Assembly (NCBI RefSeq): GCF_900114765.1
Contig: NZ_FOUD01000003.1
Coordinates: forward strand, 1-64,000
Direction: 5' to 3'
Source: Halopseudomonas pachastrellae
GTDB lineage: Bacteria > Pseudomonadota > Gammaproteobacteria > Pseudomonadales > Pseudomonadaceae
DNA length: 64,000 bases
Made by a program: the position numbers and the translations under genes. Positions 47,269-58,987 of the stretch are shown one piece after another. How positions within the stretch are numbered: the first letter of the stretch is position 1; every line of letters starts with the position of its first letter. Below the pieces are notes generated by a model. That model had not been told where the DNA came from. It was given only the letters and a program-made list of their open reading frames with translations, and did not search any database.

Positions 47269-47516
47269 GGTTTGTTGGCCATTCGGGTCGGTCGGTTGGC
47301 AGAAGCTGGCGGTACCGGATCATACCCACCGGGGTTCCAGGGGTGACAACGTCCAAGGCGGCGTGCGCTGAGCAGGCTGCCCTTGAGAAAACCATGCTCT
47401 TCGATGGCTTCCTGGGCGTAGCAGGAACAGGAGGGATAGAAACGGCAGTGACTGGCCATCATGGGACTGATGGCGTAGCGGTAAACCTTGATCAGTCCGA
47501 GCGCGATGCTACGCAT
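47265..47516 (-). CDS. yidD: Membrane protein insertion efficiency factor YidD
   Basis: The 83-residue protein starts at ATG 47516 ([20 protein letters not shown]); the longer GTG start at 47540 would overlap rnpA further. The cysteine-bearing core [20 protein letters not shown] and [15 protein letters not shown] are diagnostic. An N-terminal amphipathic helix attaches it to the inner membrane, where it assists YidC. It overlaps the rnpA end by 8 bp and the yidC start by 4 bp, the standard tight packing of this operon. Confidence 0.93.
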   Translation of the reverse strand: MRSIALGLIKVYRYAISPMMASHCRFYPSCSCYAQEAIEEHGFLKGSLLSARRLGRCHPWNPGGYDPVPPASANRPTRMANKP

Positions 47517-47904
47517 GGGATGACGGGGGTCCGGGGTCACGTGAGCGGTTTTTTGCAGCCGATTTTATAAGCCTGCGCCACATGCCCTGGTACAGGGCAT
47601 GCAGAGCAGCATTGTCCAGGTCGCCCAGACCCTTGCGGGCCAGTACGACAATGTCCAGATCTCCCAGCTCAGCGCGATGCTGTCTGAACGACTCACGGGC
47701 GATGCGCTTGACCTTGTTACGGTCTACCGCACGCCGAACATTTTTCTTGGCAATGACCAGACCCAGCCGTGCGTGGCCCAGAGAGTTCTCTCTGGCCAAC
47801 AGCAACAGACTGGGTCTTGAGGCTTTGCAGGTGGCTCCATCGAATACGCGCTTGAACTGAGCAGGCGTCAATAGCCTGTGTTCAGGTGTGAATCCGAGAT
47901 CCAC
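47509..47904 (-). CDS. rnpA: Ribonuclease P protein component
   Basis: The 131-residue basic protein starts with GTG at 47904. It has the RNase P fold with [28 protein letters not shown], the conserved RNR-type motif that contacts the catalytic RNA, and FDIVV-type [10 protein letters not shown]. It assists 5' processing of pre-tRNA. It starts 14 bp after rpmH, as in nearly all bacteria, so the two share the rpmH promoter. Confidence 0.96.
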   Translation of the reverse strand: MDLGFTPEHRLLTPAQFKRVFDGATCKASRPSLLLLARENSLGHARLGLVIAKKNVRRAVDRNKVKRIARESFRQHRAELGDLDIVVLARKGLGDLDNAALHALYQGMWRRLIKSAAKNRSRDPGPPSSHA

Positions 47905-47918
47905 CAGTAAACCGGTGC

Positions 47919-48077
<159 letters not shown>

Positions 48078-48109
48078 TCAGAGCAAAGTGCCCCTTCGAG
48101 GGACCGGCA

Positions 48110-48138
48110 ATTCTAGAGAAAAAGCCAGGGCAGGTCAA
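48110..48138 (-). promoter_or_regulatory. Strong sigma70 promoter of the rpmH operon
   Basis: On the minus strand TTGACC (48133-48138), a 17-bp spacer and TAGAAT (48110-48115) point toward rpmH. Both hexamers are one mismatch from consensus. Confidence 0.8.
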
Positions 48139-48334
48139 TTTCTCCGCAGGGTAAAAAATGGGCTATTCGGCGATTAATTTCACCAGCCTCTCTGCACGCA
48201 GATCAGCATGCAGCTGGGACGAGCTTGTCATGCCTAAACGTGCAGGTTTCAGCCTTTGTCGGTTGATCTGCTTATGGCTGGCAGCGGGTGTTTTCGCGTT
48301 GGCTCTTTTCCGGCTTTGAGGCCTGTTCGGCCAA

Positions 48335-48730
48335 GCACGTTATCCCTGTTAGTAAACAATATGAAATCAGTTTGATTAAAAGATAAATACAGTGACTGTA
48401 TATAGTGCAGCGTTCTTCTGTGGATAAGCGGATAAACCTGAATAAGATCAATGCGTTGATGCGATGATAACCCTGCGGATAACGCGGGGACGGCACCCTT
48501 GGGGTCTTGTGTGTGGCTTGTGGATAAAAGGCATGGATATCCACAGGCCGTTTTATCCACCGATTCGGGCCCCGGTTACCAACAACGCTGGGGCGCACTT
48601 GTTAACAGGTTCTACAGAGCCCGATTTACAAGGCATTTCTAGGATATTGCCGTCCAATTTTTGGATTCAGTCGGGCCTGTGACACCAGGCTTTTTTGTCG
48701 CAGGGAGGGGGTTGGTGTGTGGATAAGTCG
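48335..48730. other. oriC: Chromosomal replication origin oriC (rpmH-dnaA intergenic region)
   Basis: The 788-bp gap between rpmH and dnaA is the classical pseudomonad origin position. It has an AT-rich tract (about 48346-48406) and then DnaA boxes: perfect TGTGGATAA (TTATCCACA inverted) at 48419-48427, 48519-48527 and 48718-48726, plus one-mismatch sites at 48537-48545 and 48553-48561. Gene orientation switches here, with leftward genes to the left and rightward genes to the right. The short frames within it are not credible genes. Confidence 0.9.
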
Positions 48731-48748
48731 GGGGTGAAGGGATAGAAT
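48720..48748 (+). promoter_or_regulatory. Putative dnaA promoter overlapping a DnaA box
   Basis: The -10 hexamer TAGAAT (48743-48748) has a weak -35 (TGGATA, 48720-48725) at 17-bp spacing. The -35 lies inside the perfect DnaA box at 48718-48726, which suggests DnaA autoregulation. Confidence 0.5.
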
Positions 48749-48841
48749 AGGCTGCTCTGTTATCCGTAGTTCGTCGCCCCGCCGCGATGTGCATTTGTCT
48801 TCAATAAAAGCCGCTGGTTTCAGTGGTCCCCGGGGGATTCA

Positions 48842-50326
48842 GTGTCTGTTGCACTTTGGCAGCAATGCATCGATTTTTTGCGTGATGAGCTTCCATCGCA
48901 ACAGTTCAATACCTGGATTCGCCCGCTGCAGGTCGATGGCGATCAGGCCGAGATACGTCTCTATGCGCCCAATCGCTTTGTGCTTGACTGGGTCAATGAC
49001 AAATATCTGAACCGCATTCAGGAACTGCTGGATGACCTGTCCCAGGGGCAGGCGCCTATGGTGTCGCTGCTGATTGGTAGCCGCCGTGCTGCGCCTGCCG
49101 CCGCACCGGCCGCTCCAGCGGCACCTGCACCAACGCCGCGACCGATTGACCCGACGCCTGCCGCCGCGCCTGTGACGCCGGCAGTAACCCCGGTCGTTGT
49201 CAGCTCACAACCGGCCGCCGATCATGCGGGTGCAGACGCCACCGCCGAGTTCGCCGGTAATAGCCAGCCCGACACCAGTCAGCCACCGCCTACCCTGATC
49301 AAGCACACCAGCCTGCTCAACCGTAGCTTCACCTTCGAGAATTTTGTCGAGGGTAAGTCCAACCAGTTGGCGCGCGCTGCTGCCTGGCAGGTGGCCGATA
49401 ACCCCAAGCACGGTTACAACCCGCTGTTTCTTTACGGCGGCGTAGGTCTGGGTAAAACCCACCTTATGCACGCTGTGGGCAATCACCTGCTGAAGAAGAA
49501 CCCGGCGGCCAAGATTGTTTACCTGCACTCCGAGCGCTTTGTTGCCGACATGGTCAAGGCGTTGCAGATGAACGCCATCAATGATTTCAAGCGTTATTAC
49601 CGCTCGGTGGACGCGCTGCTGATTGACGACATTCAGTTTTTTGCCAAAAAGGAGCGTTCGCAGGAGGAGTTCTTCCATACCTTTAACGCGCTGCTAGAAG
49701 GCGGCCAGCAGGTCATCCTCACCAGCGACCGTTACCCGAAGGAAATCGACGGCCTGGAAGAACGTCTCAAATCGCGTTTTGGCTGGGGGCTGACGGTTGC
49801 CGTCGAGCCGCCGGAGCTGGAAACCCGCGTCGCTATTTTGATGAAGAAGGCCGAGCAGTCGCGGGTGGATCTACCCCACGACGCGGCCTTCTTTATTGCC
49901 CAACGCATTCGCTCCAACGTGCGTGAGCTCGAAGGTGCGCTCAAACGTGTTATCGCCAGCGCCCACTTCATGGGGCGCGATATCACCATCGAGCTGATTC
50001 GCGAGTCGCTGAAAGACCTGCTGGCCTTGCAGGATAAATTGGTCAGTATCGATAATATCCAGCGTACCGTTGCCGAGTACTACAAGATCAAGGTCGCGGA
50101 CGTGCTGTCGAAGCGTCGTTCGCGTTCGGTCGCCAGGCCGCGTCAGGTTGCCATGGCGCTGTCCAAGGAGCTCACCAATCACAGCCTGCCGGAAATCGGC
50201 GATGCCTTTGGTGGACGCGATCACACCACGGTATTGCATGCCACGCGCAAGATTGCTGAACTGCGCGAAACCGATGCGGATATCCGCGAGGACTACAAGA
50301 ATTTGTTGAGGACGCTGACGACCTGA
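48842..50326 (+). CDS. dnaA: Chromosomal replication initiator protein DnaA
   Basis: The 494-residue initiator starts with GTG at 48842. Domain I (about 1-80, [21 protein letters not shown]) binds DnaB and regulators; domain II is a long Ala/Pro-rich linker (about 82-155). Domain III is AAA+ ([17 protein letters not shown]-loop, LLIDDIQFF Walker B), and domain IV has the DNA-binding signature [15 protein letters not shown]. It binds the DnaA boxes just upstream and at the mnmG side. It is the first gene of the dnaA-dnaN-recF-gyrB series. Confidence 0.98.
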   Translation: MSVALWQQCIDFLRDELPSQQFNTWIRPLQVDGDQAEIRLYAPNRFVLDWVNDKYLNRIQELLDDLSQGQAPMVSLLIGSRRAAPAAAPAAPAAPAPTPRPIDPTPAAAPVTPAVTPVVVSSQPAADHAGADATAEFAGNSQPDTSQPPPTLIKHTSLLNRSFTFENFVEGKSNQLARAAAWQVADNPKHGYNPLFLYGGVGLGKTHLMHAVGNHLLKKNPAAKIVYLHSERFVADMVKALQMNAINDFKRYYRSVDALLIDDIQFFAKKERSQEEFFHTFNALLEGGQQVILTSDRYPKEIDGLEERLKSRFGWGLTVAVEPPELETRVAILMKKAEQSRVDLPHDAAFFIAQRIRSNVRELEGALKRVIASAHFMGRDITIELIRESLKDLLALQDKLVSIDNIQRTVAEYYKIKVADVLSKRRSRSVARPRQVAMALSKELTNHSLPEIGDAFGGRDHTTVLHATRKIAELRETDADIREDYKNLLRTLTT

Positions 50327-50373
50327 TCGTCAGCCCACACCACTGCCAACCAGCACGAGGTCGAAGGAAGACA

Positions 50374-51477
50374 ATGCAATTCACCATTCAGCGCGAAGCT
50401 CTGTTGAAGCCCCTGCAACTGGTTGCGGGTGTTGTGGAACGCCGCCAGACCCTTCCGGTTCTGTCCAACGTACTGCTTGTTGTCGACGGCAATACCCTGT
50501 CGCTCACCGGTACCGATCTGGAAGTCGAACTGGTTGGTCGCATTCCCCTGGAAGAAGGTAGCGAAGCCGGCGAGATCACCGTGCCTGCGCGCAAGCTGAT
50601 GGACATCTGCAAATCGTTGCCGGATGACACCGCCATCACCCTCAAGGTGGAAGAAGGCAAGGCGCTGATCAAGGCCGGCCGCAGTCGCTTTACGCTGGCT
50701 ACCCTGCCGGCCGCCGATTTCCCGAACGTTGAAGACGGCCCGGGCGCGATGAGTTTCGCCATCACCCAGAACAAGCTGCGTCGCCTGATTGATCGCACCA
50801 GCTTTGCCATGGCTCAGCAAGACGTGCGCTATTACCTCAACGGCCTGCTGCTGGAGATCAACAAGGGCCAGCTGCGAGCAGTGGCCACAGATGGTCACCG
50901 TATGGCGATGTGTACCGTTGATGCCAACATCGACTATCAAGAACGTTATCAGCTCATCGTGCCGCGCAAGGGTATTCTTGAGCTGGCCCGTTTGCTGGGT
51001 GAAGCTGATGACACTGTTAACGTCGTGCTGGGTAGCCATCACATTCGCGCCACCACTGGCGACTTTACCTTTACCTCCAAGTTGGTCGACGGCAAGTTTC
51101 CGGATTACGAGCGTGTTCTGCCGCGCGGCGGCGACAAGATTGTTGTTGCCGATCGTCAAACCCTGCGTGATGCATTCAGCCGCACCGCCATTTTGTCGAA
51201 CGAAAAGTATCGCGGTATTCGCCTTACCCTCGAGTCCGGTCAGCTGAAGATTCAGGCTAACAACCCGGAGCAGGAAGAGGCAGAAGAAGAAGTGATGGTC
51301 GATTACAACGGCGCCGGTCTGGAGATCGGGTTCAACGTCAGCTATTTGCTCGACGTAATGAACGTGCTGGGTCATGAGCAGGCCAAGCTGGTACTGTCTG
51401 ACGCCAACAGCAGCGCGCTCGTTCAGGAAGCCGAGTCCGACGAAAGCCTCTACGTCGTCATGCCCATGCGCCTCTGA
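50374..51477 (+). CDS. dnaN: DNA polymerase III subunit beta (sliding clamp)
   Basis: The 367-residue clamp has three repeated domains (about 1-120, 128-245 and 246-367), beginning MQFTIQREALLKPLQLVAGV and ending VVMPMRL, the conserved C-terminal peptide-binding pocket tail. The dimer encircles DNA and tethers Pol III. Length is that of pseudomonad DnaN. An AAGGAAG ribosome-binding site precedes it, and recF begins 6 bp after its stop. Confidence 0.98.
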   Translation: MQFTIQREALLKPLQLVAGVVERRQTLPVLSNVLLVVDGNTLSLTGTDLEVELVGRIPLEEGSEAGEITVPARKLMDICKSLPDDTAITLKVEEGKALIKAGRSRFTLATLPAADFPNVEDGPGAMSFAITQNKLRRLIDRTSFAMAQQDVRYYLNGLLLEINKGQLRAVATDGHRMAMCTVDANIDYQERYQLIVPRKGILELARLLGEADDTVNVVLGSHHIRATTGDFTFTSKLVDGKFPDYERVLPRGGDKIVVADRQTLRDAFSRTAILSNEKYRGIRLTLESGQLKIQANNPEQEEAEEEVMVDYNGAGLEIGFNVSYLLDVMNVLGHEQAKLVLSDANSSALVQEAESDESLYVVMPMRL

Positions 51478-51483
51478 TCGCGC

Positions 51484-52578
51484 ATGCCCCTCACTCGTCT
51501 TGCGGTCACCGCGGTGCGTAATCTGCACCCGGTGACCCTGCTTCCCTCCCCTCGCATCAATCTCGTTTCCGGCGCCAACGGCAGTGGCAAAACCAGTCTG
51601 CTGGAAGCCATTCATATTCTCGGCCTCGCGCGCTCCTTTCGTAGCACTCGTTTGCAACCCGTTATTCAGTACGAGCAAGACAGCTGTACCGTTTTTGCCG
51701 AGCTGCAATCCCATCACGGTGTCGCTTCAAAACTGGGTATTTCGCGCAATCGACAGGCCGATTACGAGATACGCATTAACGGACAAAGCGCACGCAGCAC
51801 AGCGCAGCTTGCCGAATTACTGCCACTGCAACTGATTAACCCTGACAGTTTCCGTTTGCTCGAAGGTGCGCCAAAACAGCGTCGGCAGTATCTCGATTGG
51901 GGTGTGTTCCACGTGGAACATCGTTTCCTGTCAGCTTGGCAGCGGTTGCAAAAGAGTCTCAAACAACGGAATTCGTTGCTGCGACGTGGTAGAATCGAAC
52001 GTTCGCTTCTGGCCCCATGGGAGGCCGAGATAGTCGCCGCTGGTGAGCAGATAGACGGCTTCCGGCAGGCCTATCTCCAGCAGCTCAAGCCCATCTTCGA
52101 ACAGACGCTGGGCGAGCTGGTTGAACTGGATGGCCTCACCCTCAGTTACTTCCGAGGCTGGGACAGAGAGCGGGGTTTGGCAGAGGTACTGGATAGCCAG
52201 TTCGAGCGCGACTGTGCTCTCGGGCATACCCAGGCCGGCCCTCAACGGGGTGATTTGCGCTTGCGGCTGCGGGGGCTGAATGCAGCTGAGGTGCTCTCAA
52301 GGGGGCAGCAGAAGCTGGTGGTATGTGCTCTGAAAATAGCCCAGGGCCGACTGCTGCGTCAGCTTGATCGCCAGCAGGACTGTGTCTTCCTGGTGGACGA
52401 CCTGCCCTCAGAACTGGATCAGGCGCACCGGCAGGCGCTGTGTGGCCTGCTCGAATCGCTGGAGTGTCAGGTATTTATTACCTGCGTAGATGCCGACTCG
52501 CTGAGCAACTGCTGGCAGCCGGATACACCTTTATCCATGTTCCACGTGGAACATGGGCACATTGTGCAGACCGAATGA
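51484..52578 (+). CDS. recF: DNA replication and repair protein RecF
   Basis: The 364-residue SMC-like ATPase has the P-loop [19 protein letters not shown], the signature-type [17 protein letters not shown] and Walker [12 protein letters not shown]. With RecO and RecR it loads RecA at gaps. The gene contains two perfect 16-bp parS sites in the same reading frame, each coding for the pentapeptide FHVEH (at about residue 142 and near the C-terminus, just before GHIVQTE). ParB binding in recF thus constrains its protein sequence. gyrB starts 18 bp downstream. Confidence 0.96.
   Translation: MPLTRLAVTAVRNLHPVTLLPSPRINLVSGANGSGKTSLLEAIHILGLARSFRSTRLQPVIQYEQDSCTVFAELQSHHGVASKLGISRNRQADYEIRINGQSARSTAQLAELLPLQLINPDSFRLLEGAPKQRRQYLDWGVFHVEHRFLSAWQRLQKSLKQRNSLLRRGRIERSLLAPWEAEIVAAGEQIDGFRQAYLQQLKPIFEQTLGELVELDGLTLSYFRGWDRERGLAEVLDSQFERDCALGHTQAGPQRGDLRLRLRGLNAAEVLSRGQQKLVVCALKIAQGRLLRQLDRQQDCVFLVDDLPSELDQAHRQALCGLLESLECQVFITCVDADSLSNCWQPDTPLSMFHVEHGHIVQTE
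51905..51920. other. parS: parS site inside recF (perfect 16-bp)
   Basis: TGTTCCACGTGGAACA is the full pseudomonad parS palindrome, about 3.3 kb from the centre of oriC and 16.5 kb from parB. It encodes FHVEH in the recF frame. Confidence 0.95.
52538..52553. other. parS: Second parS site inside recF (perfect 16-bp)
   Basis: This is an identical TGTTCCACGTGGAACA palindrome 633 bp after the first, near the 3' end of recF. It again encodes FHVEH. Confidence 0.95.
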
Positions 52579-52590
52579 AGTCTGGAGTGA

Positions 52591-55011
<2,421 letters not shown>

Positions 55012-55084
55012 TCTGCTGTAGGTGGGCAAAGTTACCTGCCACTTCGGTCAAAGTTAAACGTCTCGGCCAGAGTTAAGTGACGGA

Positions 55085-55117
55085 AAAGCCCCGGTGAGCT
55101 AGCTCAACCGGGGCTTT
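55085..55117. terminator. Bidirectional hairpin terminator between gyrB and the hsd operon
   Basis: AAAGCCCCGG (55085-55094) and CCGGGGCTTT (55108-55117) form a 10-bp stem, and the loop itself is the palindrome TGAGCTAGCTCA. It lies 73 bp after gyrB and 19 bp beyond the convergent metallopeptidase stop, so it can end both transcripts. Confidence 0.75.
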
Positions 55118-55136
55118 GCTATAAGGGGGGGAGCTC

Positions 55137-55862
55137 TCACCAGCGCTCTTCGGCAAGATATGAGTTATTCAGCAGCTCTCTGAGCTGACTCCATTGAGGA
55201 AGGTGTTGATTCAGAAGACTGATGAAACGGTCGTTGTGATGCCGTTCATGCAAATGGGCCAGCTCATGCACCAGGATGTACTCGAGGCATTGCACGGGCT
55301 TCTTGGCCAGTTCCAGGTTGAGCCAAATGCGCTGGGCTTCGATGTTGCAGGTGCCCCACTTGGTCTTCATGCGCTTGATGCCCCAGGCGCGCACTTCAAC
55401 CCCTAGCTTCGGTTGCCATTTTTCCAGCAGCTCCGGCACCAAGCGCTTCAACTCTGCACGATAGAAGTCCTGAATCACCTGCTCGCGCCGCTCGACGGTG
55501 GTCTCCGGGCGTACGAAAAGATCCATGCATGCCTTACCGCGCAGCGCTATATGCAGTGCTGTACCACTGGTCTCATGCACACGTAGGCGATACCGCTGGC
55601 CCAGGAAGTAATGGCTCTCGCCACTAACCATGCGTCGCTCGGATTGCCGGGGCTGGGCCTGAAACTTCGCCTGCTGGCGTTTGATCCAGCCAAGCTTACC
55701 TACGACTGCCTGGCGCACTGCTTCGTCATCTACCGCCAACGGAGCTGCCACACGCACACGTCCCTGTGGCGGATAAACACCTAGGTGCAAGTTCTTGATC
55801 GGCTTGCGCACGACTTCCACGGCCAAGCCGCTGACCGTGATCTTTCGGGACTCAGTACTCAT
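55137..55862 (-). CDS. YgjP-like (DUF45) zinc metallopeptidase domain protein, last gene of the hsd operon
   Basis: The 241-residue protein is read from ATG 55862 (MSTESRKITVSG), overlapping the hsdR end by 11 bp. It has the DUF45/YgjP fold: an N-terminal beta-rich domain (about 5-110) and a peptidase domain (about 130-241) with the zinc site VHELAHLHERHHNDRF (HExxH plus a downstream His), preceded by KTKWGTCNIEAQRIWLN. Such SprT/M48-type proteins are often found attached to type I restriction operons, but their role is not established. They could process HsdR or another subunit. It ends convergent with gyrB. Confidence 0.88.
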   Translation of the reverse strand: MSTESRKITVSGLAVEVVRKPIKNLHLGVYPPQGRVRVAAPLAVDDEAVRQAVVGKLGWIKRQQAKFQAQPRQSERRMVSGESHYFLGQRYRLRVHETSGTALHIALRGKACMDLFVRPETTVERREQVIQDFYRAELKRLVPELLEKWQPKLGVEVRAWGIKRMKTKWGTCNIEAQRIWLNLELAKKPVQCLEYILVHELAHLHERHHNDRFISLLNQHLPQWSQLRELLNNSYLAEERW

Positions 55863-58800
55863 GTTGATGCTTGACCAGTTCCAGCAAGGCATCTAGCCGT
55901 TCGTTCTCCTGTCCTGCCAAATATTCACCCCTGGTATCAGCTATGCCGCTGCCGCATTGATCCAGAGCCCCCTTGATTGCTAGGCGCACGCGTTTAATCT
56001 TCATTGCATTGCCGCGCCAGTCATCCTGTCGGCTGTCCAGTACGGCTGCATCCACGGCCAGTGCTAGGCCCGTATGCTGTCCGAGGTTGTCATACAGTGC
56101 CTTGCGGGCCGGGGTATTGATTGAACCGGGATAGTTGGTCGAGCTGGTGGGGTTCTTGGCCTGCTGAGCCAGCTTCACCACCTCATCCAGATATTCCTGG
56201 TAGCTGATGGCATCTTCCTTGCGCTTGACGATCAACGCATCCAGCAGCGAAGACATGGTCTCGTAGTATTTTGGGTTGATCGGCGACTCATCGATGATCA
56301 GCTTACGCACGTTGTTCTCGATGGTCTCGGCCACAGCTTCCTGACTTTCACGGATGCCCTTGGGCAGCGCGTCTACAGCTCCGACACCGCGCTCCACGAT
56401 CAGCTGGATCAGCGACATATCGTCGAAGGCAGAGATTTTCTCGCTCTCATCGGCACGGATGTAGGTGTCGATCAAGAAGCGCATGTCCGGCTCGTAGGCC
56501 TTCAAGTCGATGTAATCGCCACTGGCCAGCTTCACCTCGTCGCGCACTTTGGTGAAGTGATCGACCTCATCCTTGATCTCGGTGATTTCCCTGGCGTTAT
56601 AGCCTGCCTCTTCCAGCTCGTTGGCCAGGTTGCCGAAGCAGCGAATCAGCGCGGAGGTCATCTTGTACAGGTTCAGTCGCTTCGGCTCGTTGGTCTTGAG
56701 CACTTCGGCGTTACCTGAGTCGGTGCCGCAGAAGAAGCGGATATAGGCAGGCGTGTCCTTGGGTTTCTCAACCGGCTCGCACAGAGCCTTGATCGCCTCG
56801 CGGGCCTCCTCCAGGTCTTCCTGGGCTTTGCTCAGCCGGTCTTCCAGCAGGCCTGCCACATCGGCTTTGTCGTAGCCGTCCAGTGCGCCGCTGGTGTAGT
56901 CGCCGATGGCACCCTCCAGCTGCTTGAACAAGTCCTTGTAGTCGATGATGTAGCCATACTGCTTGTCCTCACCGTCCAGGCGGTTGACCCGGCAGATGGC
57001 CTGGAACAGACCGTGGTCGCGCATCTGCTTGTCGATGTAAAGGTAGGTGGCTGAAGGTGCATCGAATCCGGTCAGCAGCTTGTCCACCACGATGAGCAGA
57101 CGCATCTGCCCCGGCTCCTTGATGAAGCGCTGCTTCACTTCCTTCTCGAAGGTTTCCGGGTCTTTGTCGCCCAGCATCTGGTTGTAGATTTCGTACTGGC
57201 GCAGCTTCTCGGTCAACCCCTCTCCGGTGGCCTCGCCCTTGATATCCGCTGGCGAAGGCTTGTAGCTGGTGACGATGGCGCACTTGTCGCCCATTCCGGC
57301 CTTGCAGAACAGCTCATAGCACTTACAGGCTTCGAAGATACTGCTGGTGACCAGCATCGCATTACCCCGGCCATCAGCCAGGCGGTGCTTGGTAGCCATG
57401 TCCATCAGAATGTCAGCGACGATCTTCTCCAGTCGCGACTGGCTCGACAGCACTTTCTGCATCGTGCCCCAGCGCTGTTTGAGTTGGGCCTTGGCCAGGT
57501 CGTTCAGCCCCTTGGTCTTGGCCTCGAACCACTGATCGATCTTCTGCTGCGAGGTGATGTTCTGATCGATGTCGCGGGCTTCGTAGCGCAGGTCGAGTAC
57601 CACACCATCTGCAACGGCTTCATTGAATTTGTAGGTGTGGATGTAGCGGCCAAACACCTCGATGCTCTTCTGCTTGTCGGCCTTGAGCAGCGGCGTGCCG
57701 GTGAAACCGATAAACACGGCATTGGGCAGGATGGCCTTCATCGCCTTGTGAAGCTCGCCGGACTGGGTGCGGTGGCACTCGTCGACGAACACATAGAGAT
57801 CGCCCTTGGCGCGGAAGTCCGGCGGCAGGCTCTTGCGCAGCTCCTCAACAAAGTCTTCGACATCGGCATCCTCGCGGGCCCCGAATTTGTGGATCAGCGA
57901 GCACAGCAACCAGGGCGATGGTTGGTTGAGCTTGTCGATCAAGTCGGCACCGCTGGTGGTGCGCACGATCTGCTCATTGACGCCGGTAAACACCTTCTCG
58001 ATCTGCTCATCCAACTCGGTACGGTCGGTGATGATCAGCACACGCGAGTCCTGGATGTTTTCCCGAATCCACTTGGTCAGCCAGACCATGGTCAGGGATT
58101 TTCCCGAACCCTGAGTGTGCCAGATGATTCCGCCCTCGCGCCGACGCAGATAGCGCTGCGCCTCGCGGATGCCGAAGTATTGATTGTGCCGGCAGAGCTT
58201 TTTCACCCCGCTATCGAACACGATGTAGTCGTGAATCAGCTCCAGAAAGCGTGCCTTGTTGCACAGCTGAAGCAGATGCCGATCCAGCAGATTGTCGGCA
58301 GCTGCGCTGTCCGCGTTTTCCTCTTTCCAGGTGAGGTAGTACTTCTCGCCGGTCTGGATAGTGCCGTAGCGCAGGCCCTGGGAATCGTTGCCGGCCATCA
58401 CATACTGCATGGTGGAGAAGAATGGCTGGATAAACTCGGCCTTCTGGTTATCCAAGTTCTGCCGGATGCCTTCGTTCACCGCCACCTTGGAGCGCTTGAG
58501 CTCCAACACGCCCAGCGCAATGCCATTTACATAGAGCACGATATCCGGGCGCTTGGTATGGGCCTTGGCATCAGCGCCCTTGATGGTGACTTCCTCGGCA
58601 ATCGCGAAGTGGTTGCGCTCAAGATGCTTCCAGTCGATCAGCCACACAGTCTGGGTGTTTTCACCGACCTCGGGCTTGATCTTCACCCCGTAGCGCAGCA
58701 GCTCGTACACCGCCTTGTTGCGGTCATACAGGCCCTTGCTGGCGTCATTGGCGGCCTTGTTCAGCTCGAAGATGGCCCGGCTTGCCAGATTAGTCTCTAC

Positions 58801-58959
58801 GCCTTGGTCAATCAGCCAGCCACGCAGCAGTTCCGCTTCGATATTGGCGTTGTTAAGGCGCTCAGCCCAATCGCCCAGGTACTCATAGCCCAGTGCCTGC
58901 TGAAACAGCTTGGCCACGCGTTGCTGGGTCTTTTTTTCGATCTGGCCGACTGTAGTCAT
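55852..58959 (-). CDS. hsdR: Type I restriction endonuclease subunit R
   Basis: The 1035-residue motor and nuclease subunit is read from ATG 58959 (MTTVGQIEKK), with AAGGAA at better spacing than the ATG at 58965. The nuclease motif (RPDIVLYVNG...LELKRS; PD-ExK) is near residues 138-155. The helicase part has Walker A WHTQGSGKSLTM (about 282), DECHR (Walker B/DEAD-like), the GFTGTPLL motif and the late QAICRVNR motif VI. It translocates and cleaves unmethylated DNA with HsdM and HsdS. It is separated from hsdS by the inserted AAA/TOPRIM gene. Confidence 0.95.
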   Translation of the reverse strand: MTTVGQIEKKTQQRVAKLFQQALGYEYLGDWAERLNNANIEAELLRGWLIDQGVETNLASRAIFELNKAANDASKGLYDRNKAVYELLRYGVKIKPEVGENTQTVWLIDWKHLERNHFAIAEEVTIKGADAKAHTKRPDIVLYVNGIALGVLELKRSKVAVNEGIRQNLDNQKAEFIQPFFSTMQYVMAGNDSQGLRYGTIQTGEKYYLTWKEENADSAAADNLLDRHLLQLCNKARFLELIHDYIVFDSGVKKLCRHNQYFGIREAQRYLRRREGGIIWHTQGSGKSLTMVWLTKWIRENIQDSRVLIITDRTELDEQIEKVFTGVNEQIVRTTSGADLIDKLNQPSPWLLCSLIHKFGAREDADVEDFVEELRKSLPPDFRAKGDLYVFVDECHRTQSGELHKAMKAILPNAVFIGFTGTPLLKADKQKSIEVFGRYIHTYKFNEAVADGVVLDLRYEARDIDQNITSQQKIDQWFEAKTKGLNDLAKAQLKQRWGTMQKVLSSQSRLEKIVADILMDMATKHRLADGRGNAMLVTSSIFEACKCYELFCKAGMGDKCAIVTSYKPSPADIKGEATGEGLTEKLRQYEIYNQMLGDKDPETFEKEVKQRFIKEPGQMRLLIVVDKLLTGFDAPSATYLYIDKQMRDHGLFQAICRVNRLDGEDKQYGYIIDYKDLFKQLEGAIGDYTSGALDGYDKADVAGLLEDRLSKAQEDLEEAREAIKALCEPVEKPKDTPAYIRFFCGTDSGNAEVLKTNEPKRLNLYKMTSALIRCFGNLANELEEAGYNAREITEIKDEVDHFTKVRDEVKLASGDYIDLKAYEPDMRFLIDTYIRADESEKISAFDDMSLIQLIVERGVGAVDALPKGIRESQEAVAETIENNVRKLIIDESPINPKYYETMSSLLDALIVKRKEDAISYQEYLDEVVKLAQQAKNPTSSTNYPGSINTPARKALYDNLGQHTGLALAVDAAVLDSRQDDWRGNAMKIKRVRLAIKGALDQCGSGIADTRGEYLAGQENERLDALLELVKHQHEY

Positions 58960-58987
58960 TAACATCGTTCCTTGAAAACTCGTGGCG

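Noticed and set aside
48249-48682. Short frames inside the rpmH-dnaA region
   Set aside because: The region is the replication origin; these frames have no conserved features and run through DnaA boxes.
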